Notes under the pieces: generated by a model | Databases searched by the model: none | What the model was told of the DNA's origin: nothing | What the model saw: only the letters and a program-made list of their open reading frames with translations | Shown: one piece after another, positions 36,047 through 46,024 of the stretch | How positions within the stretch are numbered: the first letter of the stretch is position 1 | Layout of the letters: each line of letters opens with the position of its first letter | Origin: DASVRA01 sp036388855 | Lineage (GTDB): Bacteria; Pseudomonadota; Alphaproteobacteria; Caulobacterales; Caulobacteraceae | Assembly: GCA_036388855.1 (NCBI GenBank) | Contig: DASVRA010000004.1 | Span: 1-64,000 of the forward strand | DNA: 64,000 nt | Reading direction: 5' to 3' | Translations under genes and position numbers: made by a program

Positions 36047-36829
36047 ATGGTCGAACTTGCTCTCCCCAAGAACTCCCGCGTGGTCAAAGGCCGCCATTTC
36101 GACGCCCCTGAAGGCGGCAAGGCGGTGAAGCGCTTCAAGGTCTACCGCTACGATCCGGAGGAGGGCGGCAACCCCCGCTGGGACACCTTCGACGTCGACA
36201 CCAGCCAGTGCGGGCCGATGGTGCTGGACGCCATCATCCACATCAAGAACACCGTCGACCCGACGCTCGCCTTCCGCCGCTCCTGCCGCGAAGGCATCTG
36301 CGGCTCGTGCGCGATGAACATCGGCGGGCGCAACACGCTCGCCTGCACCCACGCCTGGGCCGACACGCCCGGCCGGGCGGTGCAGATTTCGCCCCTGCCA
36401 CACATGCCGGTGATCAAGGACCTGGTCCCCGACCTGACCATGTTCTTCGCCCAGTACAGCTCCATCGAGCCCTGGCTGCACACCGAAACCCCCGCCCCCG
36501 AAAAGGAGTGGACCCAGTCGCCCGAGGACCGCGCCAAGCTCGACGGCCTCTACGAATGCATCCTGTGCGCCTGCTGCTCGACCAGCTGCCCCAGCTACTG
36601 GTGGAACGGCGAGCGCTACCTCGGCCCCGCCGCCCTGCTGCAATCCTACCGCTGGCTGGCCGACACCCGCGACGAGGCCACCGGGGACCGGCTCGACGAC
36701 CTGGAGGACCCGTTCAAGCTCTACCGCTGCCACACCATCATGAACTGCGCCCAGGTCTGCCCCAAGGGCCTCAACCCCGCCAAGGCCATCGCCGAGATCA
36801 AGAAGATGATGGTGGAGCGGGTGGTCTAA
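36047..36829 (+). CDS. sdhB: Succinate dehydrogenase iron-sulfur subunit
   Basis: A 260-residue electron-transfer subunit with three clusters: 2Fe-2S ligands in SCREGICGSCAMNIGGRNTL plus AC, 4Fe-4S in CILCACCSTSCP, and 3Fe-4S in CHTIMNCAQVCPKGLNP. It carries electrons from SdhA to the membrane anchors. Length is normal. It is separated from sdhA by two unrelated small genes but is on the same strand with tight spacing. Confidence 0.97.
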   Translation: MVELALPKNSRVVKGRHFDAPEGGKAVKRFKVYRYDPEEGGNPRWDTFDVDTSQCGPMVLDAIIHIKNTVDPTLAFRRSCREGICGSCAMNIGGRNTLACTHAWADTPGRAVQISPLPHMPVIKDLVPDLTMFFAQYSSIEPWLHTETPAPEKEWTQSPEDRAKLDGLYECILCACCSTSCPSYWWNGERYLGPAALLQSYRWLADTRDEATGDRLDDLEDPFKLYRCHTIMNCAQVCPKGLNPAKAIAEIKKMMVERVV

Positions 36830-36832
36830 GGC

Positions 36833-38056
36833 TTGAGCGGCGCCCACATCGTCATCGTCGGAGCGGGCCATGCAGGGGGCACAGCCGCCGCGCTGCTGCG
36901 GCAGTTCGGACATGAAGGGCCGGTCACGCTGATTGGTGAGGAGCCGCTGCCGCCCTACCAGCGGCCGCCGCTGTCCAAGGCCTGGCTGAAGGGCGAGGCG
37001 GGGGCGGAGGACCTGTTCCTCAAGGGCGACGGCTTCTACGCCGAGCACGGCATCGACCTGCGCCTCTCCACCCGGGTTAAGGCGATCGACCGCGAGGCGC
37101 AGGCGGTCGCGCTCGAAGGTGACGAGCGCCTGCTCTACGACGTGCTGATCCTCGCCACCGGCGCGCGGGCGCGCAAGCTGCCGGTCCCGGGCGCCGATCT
37201 CGATGGCGTGCTGGAACTCCGCAACGCCGCCGATGCCGAGCGGCTGAAGGCCGAACTCGGCCCCGGCCGCCGCGTAGCCGTGATCGGCGGCGGCTACATT
37301 GGGCTCGAGGCCGCGGCCTCAGCCCGCGCGCTTGGCGCCGAGGTCACGGTTGTCGAGCGCGAGCAGCGCCTCTTGCCAAGGGTGGCGGGCGCGGACCTGT
37401 CCGGCTTCTTCCGAGCCTGCCATGAGACACATGGCGTCCGCTTCGAGATCGGCGCCTCGGTCGAGGCGCTGGCGGGGGAGGCGGGCCGCGTCAGCGATGT
37501 GACGCTGGCGGACGGGCGCATGGTCCCTTGCGACCTCGCCCTGGTCGGCGTCGGCGCCCAGCCGAACCTCGAACTCGCCCAGGCGGCGGGCCTGGAGTGC
37601 GCTGACGGGGTGGTCGTGGACCTGGAGGCGCGCACCTCTGACCCCGCCATCTACGCGATGGGCGACCTGACCTGGCGCCCGCTGCCCCTCTACGGCCGCA
37701 TGTTTCGCCTGGAGAGCGTGCCCAACGCGCTGGAGCAGGCGCGCCAGGCCGCCGCCGCCATCTGCGGTCGCCCGGCGCCGCCGCCCGAGGTCCCCTGGTT
37801 CTGGTCCGACCAATACGACCTCAAGCTCCAGATCGCCGGCCTGAGCTTCGATCCCGATCGCATCGTGGTGCGCGGCGACATCGCCTCGGGCCGTTTCGCC
37901 GCCTTCCACCTGAAGGACCGCCGCATCCTCTGCGTCGAGGCGGTCAACGCCCCGGCCGAGTTCATGGGCGGGCGCCTGCTGATCGGCCGCCGCGCCGAGG
38001 TCGATCCCGACCGGCTTGCCGACTCCGCGATTTCCATGAAAGAGGTCGCCGCCTGA
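36833..38056 (+). CDS. NAD(P)/FAD-dependent ferredoxin reductase
   Basis: A 407-residue flavoprotein of the rubredoxin/putidaredoxin reductase type: FAD site IVIVGAGHAGGTAAALLRQFG, the YQRPPLSKAWL motif, NAD site VAVIGGGYIGLEAAASARALG, and YAMGDLT. The C-terminal reductase domain (FWSDQYDLKLQIAG) is present. It probably reduces the ferredoxin encoded 13 bases downstream, feeding a monooxygenase or P450 elsewhere. The start is TTG 36833, 3 bases after the sdhB stop; no better start exists before the Rossmann motif. Confidence 0.9.
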   Translation: MSGAHIVIVGAGHAGGTAAALLRQFGHEGPVTLIGEEPLPPYQRPPLSKAWLKGEAGAEDLFLKGDGFYAEHGIDLRLSTRVKAIDREAQAVALEGDERLLYDVLILATGARARKLPVPGADLDGVLELRNAADAERLKAELGPGRRVAVIGGGYIGLEAAASARALGAEVTVVEREQRLLPRVAGADLSGFFRACHETHGVRFEIGASVEALAGEAGRVSDVTLADGRMVPCDLALVGVGAQPNLELAQAAGLECADGVVVDLEARTSDPAIYAMGDLTWRPLPLYGRMFRLESVPNALEQARQAAAAICGRPAPPPEVPWFWSDQYDLKLQIAGLSFDPDRIVVRGDIASGRFAAFHLKDRRILCVEAVNAPAEFMGGRLLIGRRAEVDPDRLADSAISMKEVAA

Positions 38057-38069
38057 CCGCGAGGGGCGC

Positions 38070-38390
38070 TTGGCCAAGATCACCTACATCGAGTTTGACG
38101 GCACGGAGCATGTCGCCGAGGTGAAGCCCGGCCTGTCGGTGATGGAAGGGGCGATCCGCAACAACATCCCCGGTATCGACGCCGACTGCGGCGGCGCCTG
38201 CGCCTGCGCCACATGCCACGTCTACGTCGACGAGGCTTGGCGCGCGGCCACGGGCGAGCGCTCCGCCATGGAGGATTCCATGCTCGACTTCGCCGAGAAC
38301 GTCGCCGACAACTCCCGCCTCTCCTGCCAAATCCGCGTCACTGACACGCTTGACGGCCTGGTGGTGCGCATGCCCGAAAGCCAGCACTGA
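38070..38390 (+). CDS. 2Fe-2S ferredoxin, adrenodoxin type
   Basis: A 106-residue ferredoxin. Cluster cysteines are in DCGGACACATCHVYV and LSCQIRV, the adrenodoxin/putidaredoxin arrangement, with the acidic partner-binding stretch SAMEDSMLDF. TTG start with GAGGGG upstream. With the preceding reductase it forms a class I electron-transfer pair; it could also serve Fe-S cluster biogenesis. Confidence 0.93.
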   Translation: MAKITYIEFDGTEHVAEVKPGLSVMEGAIRNNIPGIDADCGGACACATCHVYVDEAWRAATGERSAMEDSMLDFAENVADNSRLSCQIRVTDTLDGLVVRMPESQH

Positions 38391-38394
38391 GGCG

Positions 38395-40686
38395 CTAAAA
38401 CTGCAGCTCCGGCTGGCCCGCCGCCGCCTGGGCGGTCTCGGGCAGGTGCAGTGTGAAGGTGGAACCCTTGCCCGGCTCGCTCTCCAGCGCCACCCAGCCG
38501 CCGTGCAACTCCACCAGCGCCTTGACCAGCGCCAGCCCCAGCCCAGGGCCGCCCCGGTCACGGCCGATGAAGCGGTCGAAGATGTGGGCCTGGACATGGA
38601 ACGGGATGCCACGCCCAGTGTCGGCCACCTGGACCTGCACCTCGCCCAGCGCCTGCTTGGCGATCAGGCGGATGGACGTGCCCGGCGGCGCCTGGCGCAG
38701 CGCGTTCTCGATCAGGTGATCCACCGACTGTCCCAGCCGCCGCGCGTCCCCCCGGATCACGCCCACGGCGGCGTCGGCCTCGACCGTCAGGCTGACCTCC
38801 GCCTCCTCCGCCTCACGCGCGCGGCGGGCGGCGGCGGTCTCCAGCATCTCCGCGATCGGCACGTCGCCGAGGTCGAGCGCCATCTCGCCGGCGTCGATCT
38901 GGGCCATGTCGAGCACGTCATCGATCGAGCGCGCGAGCTGGGTGGCGGCCTGGCGCACCGCCGCCACGTGCGAGCGCCCCCGGTCAGACAGCGCCTCGCC
39001 CAGCCGGTCGAGCAGCTCGGCGTAGCCGATGATGGTGGTGAGCGGGGTGCGCAGCTCGTAGGAAACATTGCCCACGAAGTCCCGCTTGAGCCGCTCGGCT
39101 TCGGACAGGGCGTTGTCCTTCTCCGCCACCGCCTGCTCCAGGCCCCGGGTGTCGGTGATGTCGGTGAAGGCCAGCAGCGTCGCCCCGTCCGGCAGCGGCC
39201 GGGTCTGGTAGGCGACGATGCGACGGTCGGAGGTGCGGGTCTCGCCAGAGACCGGCACCCGCGCCTGCGGGTCGGGATCGCCGACGCGCGCCTTGATCTC
39301 GCGCCAGAACTGCTGGTCGTGCAACCGGGGCAGGCACAGCTCGACCACGCCGTCGAAGTCCGCGGCGGCGTTCAGTTGCACCGGCGGAATGTTCCAGAAC
39401 CGCTGGAACGCCTCGTTGTGCAGCCGCAGCCGCCCGTCCGAGCCGAACACCGCCACCGCGTCGTTGAGTTTGTCGAGCGTCGCCTGCTGCACCTGGATCA
39501 GGGCGTTGAACTGCGCCTTCAGCCGCAGCTCGCCGGTCACGTCGGAGAACAGCAGCAGCAGCCCTCCCATCGGGTGCGGCTGACGCACCACGCGCAGGGT
39601 GCGCCCATCCGGCAGGGTCCACAGGTCGTCCGGCGCCGCCCCCAGCGCCTCGTAGTACGACAGCTCCACCGCCTTCCACTTGCTGTAGTCGGCGGTTTCC
39701 GGCAGCCGCCGCCGCTGGCGCAGCCGGTCGAGTATTTCTCCGTGGGAGGGCCGTTCGGCCAGCCACGCCGGCTCCAGCCCCCAGAGTTCGGCGAAGGCGG
39801 TGTTGTGGAACGCCAGCTGCCGCTTCGGATCGAAGATCGCCACCGCGTCGGCGAGCCGGTTCAGCGTCTCGTCCTGGGCGGTGACATGCAGGCGCAGCTT
39901 CTCGCGCGCCTCCTCCGCCTCGCTCACATCCTGGGCGTAGGCGCCGAGCGCGCCTCCAGGCAGGGGCGCCACCGCCACATGGAACGCCCGCCTTTGTCCG
40001 CGCACGGTGGTGCGGCGCAGCGCCTCGCGCTTCTGACCGGAGCCGGCGACGTCGTCGAACAGGGGCTTGGCGCCGGCATCGAAGCCGAGGCTCCGGGCCA
40101 GGGCGTCCTCGATGGACACGGCCTCCGCCGCCGCCAGCCAGGCGCGGTTGGCCCAGAGCAGGTGGCCTTGCCGGTTGACGATCCAAGCGGGATCGTTCTG
40201 GGCGTCGAGCAACGCAGCGAAGGCGGCGCCGAGCTCGGTCTGCCCCGCCGTCGCCAGCCGGAGCGTCAGCCAGGCCACCGCGCCGGACGGGCGCCCCTGC
40301 ACCAGCACCGAACCCTTGGGCCCGCGCACCTCGAACTCGCAGGGCTCGCCGCCTTCGGTCAGCGCCTGCAGCCGTCGCGCCGGACCGCCCGCGCCGCGGC
40401 CCAGCGCCTGGAACACCGCCTCGGGTTCGGCTGAAACGCTGAGCGCGGCAGCGCATGCCGCGAAGGCGTCCTCGCCCGCCGCCAACTCCGGCGCGCGGCC
40501 GTCAATCCTGAGCACGGCGGTGTCGAAGGCTTCGATCCAAACACCCGCGCCGGTTTGGCGCGTCCTAAACGCCTGCTCCAGCCGCGCCCTGTCTCGACGC
40601 CGCCCGGCGATGGCCCACAGCATCGCCGCCACGGCCAAGCACGCCGTCCCCACGGCGGCGGCAAGCAGCAGTTCGGCGGCGGGCAT
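38395..40686 (-). CDS. divL: DivL-like atypical sensor kinase (PAS-HisKA with Tyr)
   Basis: A 763-residue membrane-anchored signalling protein. It has an N-terminal membrane helix (about 3-25), several PAS-like domains (for example WIVNRQGHLLWANRAW, VAIFDPKRQLAFHNTAF, VAVFGSDGRLRLHNEAF), a HisKA domain in which the phosphorylation site reads VSYELRTPL with Tyr543 instead of His, and an HATPase domain (VADTGRGIPF, GGPGLGLALVKALVE). This Tyr substitution, domain order and length (Caulobacter DivL about 770 aa) identify DivL, which regulates CckA and so CtrA during the cell cycle. ATG 40686 is chosen for GGGAGGG 8 bases upstream. It is convergent with the ferredoxin gene. Confidence 0.93.
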   Translation of the reverse strand: MPAAELLLAAAVGTACLAVAAMLWAIAGRRRDRARLEQAFRTRQTGAGVWIEAFDTAVLRIDGRAPELAAGEDAFAACAAALSVSAEPEAVFQALGRGAGGPARRLQALTEGGEPCEFEVRGPKGSVLVQGRPSGAVAWLTLRLATAGQTELGAAFAALLDAQNDPAWIVNRQGHLLWANRAWLAAAEAVSIEDALARSLGFDAGAKPLFDDVAGSGQKREALRRTTVRGQRRAFHVAVAPLPGGALGAYAQDVSEAEEAREKLRLHVTAQDETLNRLADAVAIFDPKRQLAFHNTAFAELWGLEPAWLAERPSHGEILDRLRQRRRLPETADYSKWKAVELSYYEALGAAPDDLWTLPDGRTLRVVRQPHPMGGLLLLFSDVTGELRLKAQFNALIQVQQATLDKLNDAVAVFGSDGRLRLHNEAFQRFWNIPPVQLNAAADFDGVVELCLPRLHDQQFWREIKARVGDPDPQARVPVSGETRTSDRRIVAYQTRPLPDGATLLAFTDITDTRGLEQAVAEKDNALSEAERLKRDFVGNVSYELRTPLTTIIGYAELLDRLGEALSDRGRSHVAAVRQAATQLARSIDDVLDMAQIDAGEMALDLGDVPIAEMLETAAARRAREAEEAEVSLTVEADAAVGVIRGDARRLGQSVDHLIENALRQAPPGTSIRLIAKQALGEVQVQVADTGRGIPFHVQAHIFDRFIGRDRGGPGLGLALVKALVELHGGWVALESEPGKGSTFTLHLPETAQAAAGQPELQF

Positions 40687-40788
40687 CGCGGCGGCCCTCC
40701 CCATGAATCGCCCAGTCCAGCATAGGCGCGAAGGCGCGGTTCCGATACCGCTCCCGCTCACGCGCCATTCCGGGGCATAAGGGCGGCG

Positions 40789-41367
40789 ATGAGCGTCCGC
40801 TACCCCATAGCCGCGAATGCCGAACTAGCGCTGAACTCGCCCCTGGGTCGCGCCGCGCGCGAGCGCGAGGCCCAGGCGCTGGCAGGCGAGGCGGTGGAGT
40901 TCCTGCGCGAACTCTCCGGCCCGGCCTTTGATACTCCTGAGGCCGCGCTCGCCCTCTATGCCGGCAAGGTCGATGGTGACGGTGCGCTGCTGTCGCCGGA
41001 GGATCGATACTGCGAACTGATAGAGGTGGTCGCGCCCGCGGCAGGTCGGCCTCGCGCCACCGGACAGGCAGAGCCGGTGTTCGCCGGCGGCCGCCGCTGG
41101 CCGGAACCGAAGTCGCGGCTACAGACGGCGTGGCGACTGTCGGTGGGCTACTGGAGGCCGCTGCGCCACCGCCCGCACCACGATACTCCTGTGGAGCAGG
41201 CCCGCCAGGTGCGCCGCAGCCAAGCTGCGGAACGGCTCGACCCGGCGGTGCTGCGCCGCATCGCCGGCCAGCCGCTGAAGCCGGTCAAGCCGCAGCAACC
41301 GCTCGACATCGGCCTGTTCGAGCAGCGGCTGCCGGAGAACCCCGACATCGTCATCCCCGATGAATGA
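40789..41367 (+). CDS. Conserved hypothetical protein
   Basis: A 192-residue soluble protein of unrecognised family. It is rich in Arg/Ala/Pro with a central basic region (GYWRPLRHRPHHDTP) and no signal or membrane helix. Its stop overlaps the start of the metallopeptidase gene by 8 bases, which supports it being translated. It lies divergent from divL across 102 bases. Confidence 0.65.
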   Translation: MSVRYPIAANAELALNSPLGRAAREREAQALAGEAVEFLRELSGPAFDTPEAALALYAGKVDGDGALLSPEDRYCELIEVVAPAAGRPRATGQAEPVFAGGRRWPEPKSRLQTAWRLSVGYWRPLRHRPHHDTPVEQARQVRRSQAAERLDPAVLRRIAGQPLKPVKPQQPLDIGLFEQRLPENPDIVIPDE

Positions 41368-41770
41368 CGCTGACTGGAGCCGCACAGCCGCGCCATCGCT
41401 GGACGCCTTCGCCGCGATTGCCGAGCGGGCGTGGGGCGCGCTCCCCGAGACCTTCCGCGCCATGGCCGGCGACGTGGTGCTCCAGGTCGCCGACTGGCCC
41501 GACGGCGAAATGCTGGACGAACTCGGCATTGAGGACGCCTACGAACTCACCGGCCTCTATCAGGGCGTCGACCTGACCCGCCGCAGCCTGTTCGATCCCA
41601 CCCCTCCCCAATCGATGGTCTTCCTGTTCCGCCGCCCGATCCTGGACGAGTGGTGCGAGCTCGGCGATGTCGCGCTCGGCGAGCTGATCACCCACGTGCT
41701 GGTCCACGAAGTCGGCCACCACTTCGGCCTCTCCGACGAGGCCATGGCGGCGATCGAGACGCGGGCCTGA
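41360..41770 (+). CDS. Small metallopeptidase (zincin-like) family protein
   Basis: A 136-residue protein with the zinc-binding HExxH in THVLVHEVGHHFGLSDEAM, the signature of the minimal-gluzincin-like family found widely in bacteria. The acidic N-terminal half has the GLYQGVDLTRRS segment typical of the family. Proteolytic activity is not proven for the group. It is probably co-translated with the preceding hypothetical gene. Confidence 0.9.
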   Translation: MNDADWSRTAAPSLDAFAAIAERAWGALPETFRAMAGDVVLQVADWPDGEMLDELGIEDAYELTGLYQGVDLTRRSLFDPTPPQSMVFLFRRPILDEWCELGDVALGELITHVLVHEVGHHFGLSDEAMAAIETRA

Positions 41771-41845
41771 CGCGCCGAGGCTGGATTTCGCCGCCGTTCA
41801 GGGGCATTGCAGCCCCGCCAATCCGAAGAGCCAGGAGAGCCGGTA

Positions 41846-42964
<1,119 letters not shown>

Positions 42965-43032
42965 GGGCCGCCACATCGGCGTTTGTCGCAGACGCCCTTC
43001 ACAGCGGCCCGAACTCGGGCCAAGGTCGCGGC

Positions 43033-43365
43033 ATGGGGACTTTGAGCGGGCCTTGGGCGGGCCAACTCTACGGCGATGAGCCAGGGCAGCTGTACGCGGA
43101 GCTTTCCGGCTCTGGCGCCGGCGTCTCGGGCGTGTTGTCGATCCACCGGACCTCGGGCGACATCGAGATTCTGAACTGTTCGGGCGCCTTCGCCGACGGG
43201 CGGCTGGAACTCGCCTGCAGTCCGGCTTCGCCAAGTGAGCCGGAGAGCCGATTGCGCGGCGTCATCGCCGCCGAAGGCCATCTGAGCGGCGAGTGGCTCG
43301 GCGCCGACGGCCGCGGGGCCGAGTTCGTGCTGTTTCCCCACCAAGGAGGGGACTCCAAGGAGTAG
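43033..43365 (+). CDS. Hypothetical protein
   Basis: A 110-residue protein with no recognised family. It is predicted mostly beta (SGVLSIHRTSGDIEILN, RGVIAAEGHLSGEWLG), soluble, acidic, with no signal peptide. An AAGG stretch lies 7 bases before the ATG. It is free-standing between ald and the sulfotransferase-like gene. Confidence 0.5.
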   Translation: MGTLSGPWAGQLYGDEPGQLYAELSGSGAGVSGVLSIHRTSGDIEILNCSGAFADGRLELACSPASPSEPESRLRGVIAAEGHLSGEWLGADGRGAEFVLFPHQGGDSKE

Positions 43366-43463
43366 TCCTAGCGTCTCCGAGGCCGCATTACCGCAAATTC
43401 ACTAGGCCGCACGGCCGCCGGAGCTAGGGTGGATGCCTATATCTCAGGGGCATCGACGGCGCC

Positions 43464-44492
43464 ATGTACGAACCCGGCGCGGCGGGACACAGCGGTGGCG
43501 GGGTCGACCTGGCCGACCCGCACTGGTTCCCCGACGACCTGAACCTCGCCACCGGGCGCGCGCGGTTCGTGCGCGTGAGCCGCGAGGAACTGTCGCGCCA
43601 GCCCTTCCTCGATCCCCGCTGGAGCCGTGCGGGCCTGCCCCAGCGCGAAGCGCCGGGCACCGCGTTGACGGCGCCGGAGGGGGACCATCGGCCCCGGCTG
43701 AATTTCATCTGGCACACCTCCTACTGCTGCTCGACCGTGTTGGCCGCAGCGCTCGACCGGCCAGGCGTCAACCTGTCGCTGAAGGAGCCCCAGGCGCTGG
43801 TCGGCCTGGCCAACCTCAAACGCGGCCAGGGCGGCGCATTGAAGCGCCCCCCGCTCGCCCGGGCGCTGTTCGGCCTCTACGCCCGCCGCTTCAGCTCGGC
43901 CGAACAGGTGCTGATCAAGCCTTCGAACTTCGCCAACAACCTGATCGCCGAAGCGGGCGAGATGACCGACGGGCGCATGCTGATGCTCTACTCGAGCTGC
44001 CGCAGCTTCCTGATCTCCATCATCAAGGCGCATGAAGACCGGCGGGCCTTCCCAAGGGAGCTGTTCGTCAGCCTCTCGATGGACGGCCACCCGCAGGCGA
44101 AATGGCCCACGGCCACCCTGGTGCGGCTGACGGACCTGCAGATCGCCGCAACCGCCTGGCAGATGCAGATCGCCGAGATGCGGAGGGGGATGGCGCGGCT
44201 GGGCGATCGCGCCGCGTCCCTGGACGGGGATCGCTTCGCCAGCGACCCGCGCGCCGTCGTGGAGGCCTTGGACGGTTTCTTCGGACTGGGGCTCGGCGCC
44301 TCCGACGAAGCCGCCTGGCTCGAACGGGACGTGAAGACGGGCGGCGAAAGGGACGAAAACGCACGCCGGGAGGACGCCGAGCGGATCGAACGGGAATGGG
44401 GCGGCGCCCTGGACCGGATCATCGAGTGGAGCGCGCGGGCTTCAGGCGCGGCCGCGGAAGAGCCGCCCCTGGGCCGCCCCCTGCTCCCTTAG
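43464..44492 (+). CDS. Sulfotransferase-like P-loop protein
   Basis: A 342-residue protein, unrecognised as a named family but with a segment resembling the PAPS-binding loop of sulfotransferases: NFIWHTSYCCSTVLAAALD (about residues 79-97), followed by SLKEPQALV and later LIKPSNFANNLI, in the order expected for that fold. The C-terminus is charged and ends in a Pro/Leu tail. If it is a sulfotransferase the acceptor is unknown; the canonical GxxGSGT loop is altered, so catalysis is uncertain. Confidence 0.6.
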   Translation: MYEPGAAGHSGGGVDLADPHWFPDDLNLATGRARFVRVSREELSRQPFLDPRWSRAGLPQREAPGTALTAPEGDHRPRLNFIWHTSYCCSTVLAAALDRPGVNLSLKEPQALVGLANLKRGQGGALKRPPLARALFGLYARRFSSAEQVLIKPSNFANNLIAEAGEMTDGRMLMLYSSCRSFLISIIKAHEDRRAFPRELFVSLSMDGHPQAKWPTATLVRLTDLQIAATAWQMQIAEMRRGMARLGDRAASLDGDRFASDPRAVVEALDGFFGLGLGASDEAAWLERDVKTGGERDENARREDAERIEREWGGALDRIIEWSARASGAAAEEPPLGRPLLP

Positions 44493-44535
44493 AGCGCGCC
44501 TTGACCCTCCCCTACCCGGCCCCTAACTCGACCGC

Positions 44536-45054
44536 ATGGCCGTTCGCCCCATCCTCACCGTCGCCGAGTCCTTCGCGGTCCTGAAGCAGGTCTCGGCCCC
44601 TGTGGATGGGGTCACCGACGAGGTGCGGGCGCTTTTGGACGACATGCTCGAGACCATGTACGCCGCGCCTGGCATCGGATTGGCGGCGATCCAGATCGGG
44701 GTTCCCAAGCGGGTGGTGGTGATGGACCTCGCCGGCAAGGACGAGCCGAAGCAGCCGCGCCACTTCGTCAATCCGCAGATCACCTGGCGCTCGGAGGAGA
44801 CCCAGGTGTGCGAGGAGGGCTGCCTCTCCATTCCCGAAATCTACGACGAGGTGGAGCGGCCGGCGCGGGTGCGGCTGCGCTACCTGGACTATCAGGGCGA
44901 GGAGATCGAGGAGGAGGCCGACGGCCTCTACGCCGTCTGCATCCAGCACGAGATCGACCACTGCGACGGTGTGCTGTTCACCGACCACCTCTCGCGGCTG
45001 AAGCGGGACCGGGCGATGCAGAAGGTGAAGAAGGCCGCTCGCGCGGCGGCCTGA
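44536..45054 (+). CDS. def: Peptide deformylase
   Basis: A 172-residue enzyme removing the formyl group from new proteins. All three motifs are present: GIGLAAIQIG, EEGCLSIPE and QHEIDHCDGVLF (metal ligands Cys, His, His; catalytic Glu). It is immediately followed by fmt, whose product adds the formyl group to initiator tRNA. Confidence 0.97.
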   Translation: MAVRPILTVAESFAVLKQVSAPVDGVTDEVRALLDDMLETMYAAPGIGLAAIQIGVPKRVVVMDLAGKDEPKQPRHFVNPQITWRSEETQVCEEGCLSIPEIYDEVERPARVRLRYLDYQGEEIEEEADGLYAVCIQHEIDHCDGVLFTDHLSRLKRDRAMQKVKKAARAAA

Positions 45055-45100
45055 CGGCGCCCGCGCTTTCGCCGATCCCGCGGCGCGGCTAAACGGCGCC

Positions 45101-46024
45101 ATGCGCCTCGCCTTCTTCGGCACGCCCGCTTTCGCAGAACCGTCGCTGGCCGAGTTGGCCTCCGCGGGCCACGAGATCGCCTGCGTCTATACTCAGCCGG
45201 CGCGGCCGCGCGGGCGGGGACAGGGGCTTCGGCCTTCTCCGGTGCATGCGCTGGCCGAGCGCCTGGGCTTGCCCGTGCGCACGCCCGCCTCAATGCGCGA
45301 TCAGGCCGAAGTGGAGACCTTCCTGGCCCTTGGGCTGGACGCCGCCGTGGTCGTCGCCTTCGGTCAGATCCTGCCCAAGGCGGTGCTGGAGGCCCCGCGG
45401 CTCGGCGCCTTCAACCTGCACGGCTCGCTGCTGCCGAGATGGCGCGGCGCGGCGCCCATCCAGCGCGCGCTCATGGCCGGAGACGAGGTCACGGGGGTGC
45501 AGGTGATGCGCATGACGCAAGGCTTGGACGAGGGGCCGATCCTGCTGTCCGAGCCCATTCCAATCGGTCTCCTCGACACCGCCGGAACGCTTTCGGAGCG
45601 AATGGCGTCCGCCGGCGCCCGGCTGTTGGCGCGCGCGCTCGAGCTGTTGGAACAGGGCGCGGCAGAGGAAACGGCGCAAGCGCCTGAGGGCGTGACTTAC
45701 GCCAGGAAGATCAAGGCGGAAGAGGCCCAGATCGACTGGACCCGTCCCGCGCCTGAAGTGGACCGGCGCATCCGCGGCCTCTCCCCAATCCCCGGGGCGT
45801 GGTTCCTCCTGCGGGGCGGGCGGCCTGTGCGGGTCAAGGCGCTGCTTTCTCGGCCCGAAGCGGGCGCGGGCGCGCCGGGCGAGGTGCTGGACGAGCGGCT
45901 GCTGGTGGCCTGCGGTGAAGGCGCCGTGCGCCTGCTCCAGGTGCAGCGCGAGGGTAGAGGGGCGCAGGACGCCGGAAGCTTCCTGCGCGGAACGGCCGTC
46001 CCGGCCGGAACCGTGCTCGGCTGA
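45101..46024 (+). CDS. fmt: Methionyl-tRNA formyltransferase
   Basis: A 307-residue enzyme. MRLAFFGTPAFAEPSLAEL begins the formyl-THF-binding domain; HGSLLPRWRGAAPIQRALM holds the catalytic Asn/His region (NLHGSLLP), followed by GVQVMRMTQGLDEGPIL; the C-terminal oligonucleotide-binding domain follows. The stop overlaps the truA start by 1 base. Confidence 0.97.
   Translation: MRLAFFGTPAFAEPSLAELASAGHEIACVYTQPARPRGRGQGLRPSPVHALAERLGLPVRTPASMRDQAEVETFLALGLDAAVVVAFGQILPKAVLEAPRLGAFNLHGSLLPRWRGAAPIQRALMAGDEVTGVQVMRMTQGLDEGPILLSEPIPIGLLDTAGTLSERMASAGARLLARALELLEQGAAEETAQAPEGVTYARKIKAEEAQIDWTRPAPEVDRRIRGLSPIPGAWFLLRGGRPVRVKALLSRPEAGAGAPGEVLDERLLVACGEGAVRLLQVQREGRGAQDAGSFLRGTAVPAGTVLG

Noticed and set aside
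38350..40434. 694-codon plus-strand frame antisense to divL
   Set aside because: Same type of shadow. The opposite strand encodes a complete PAS-HisKA protein, whereas this frame has low-complexity Arg/His/Gln text.
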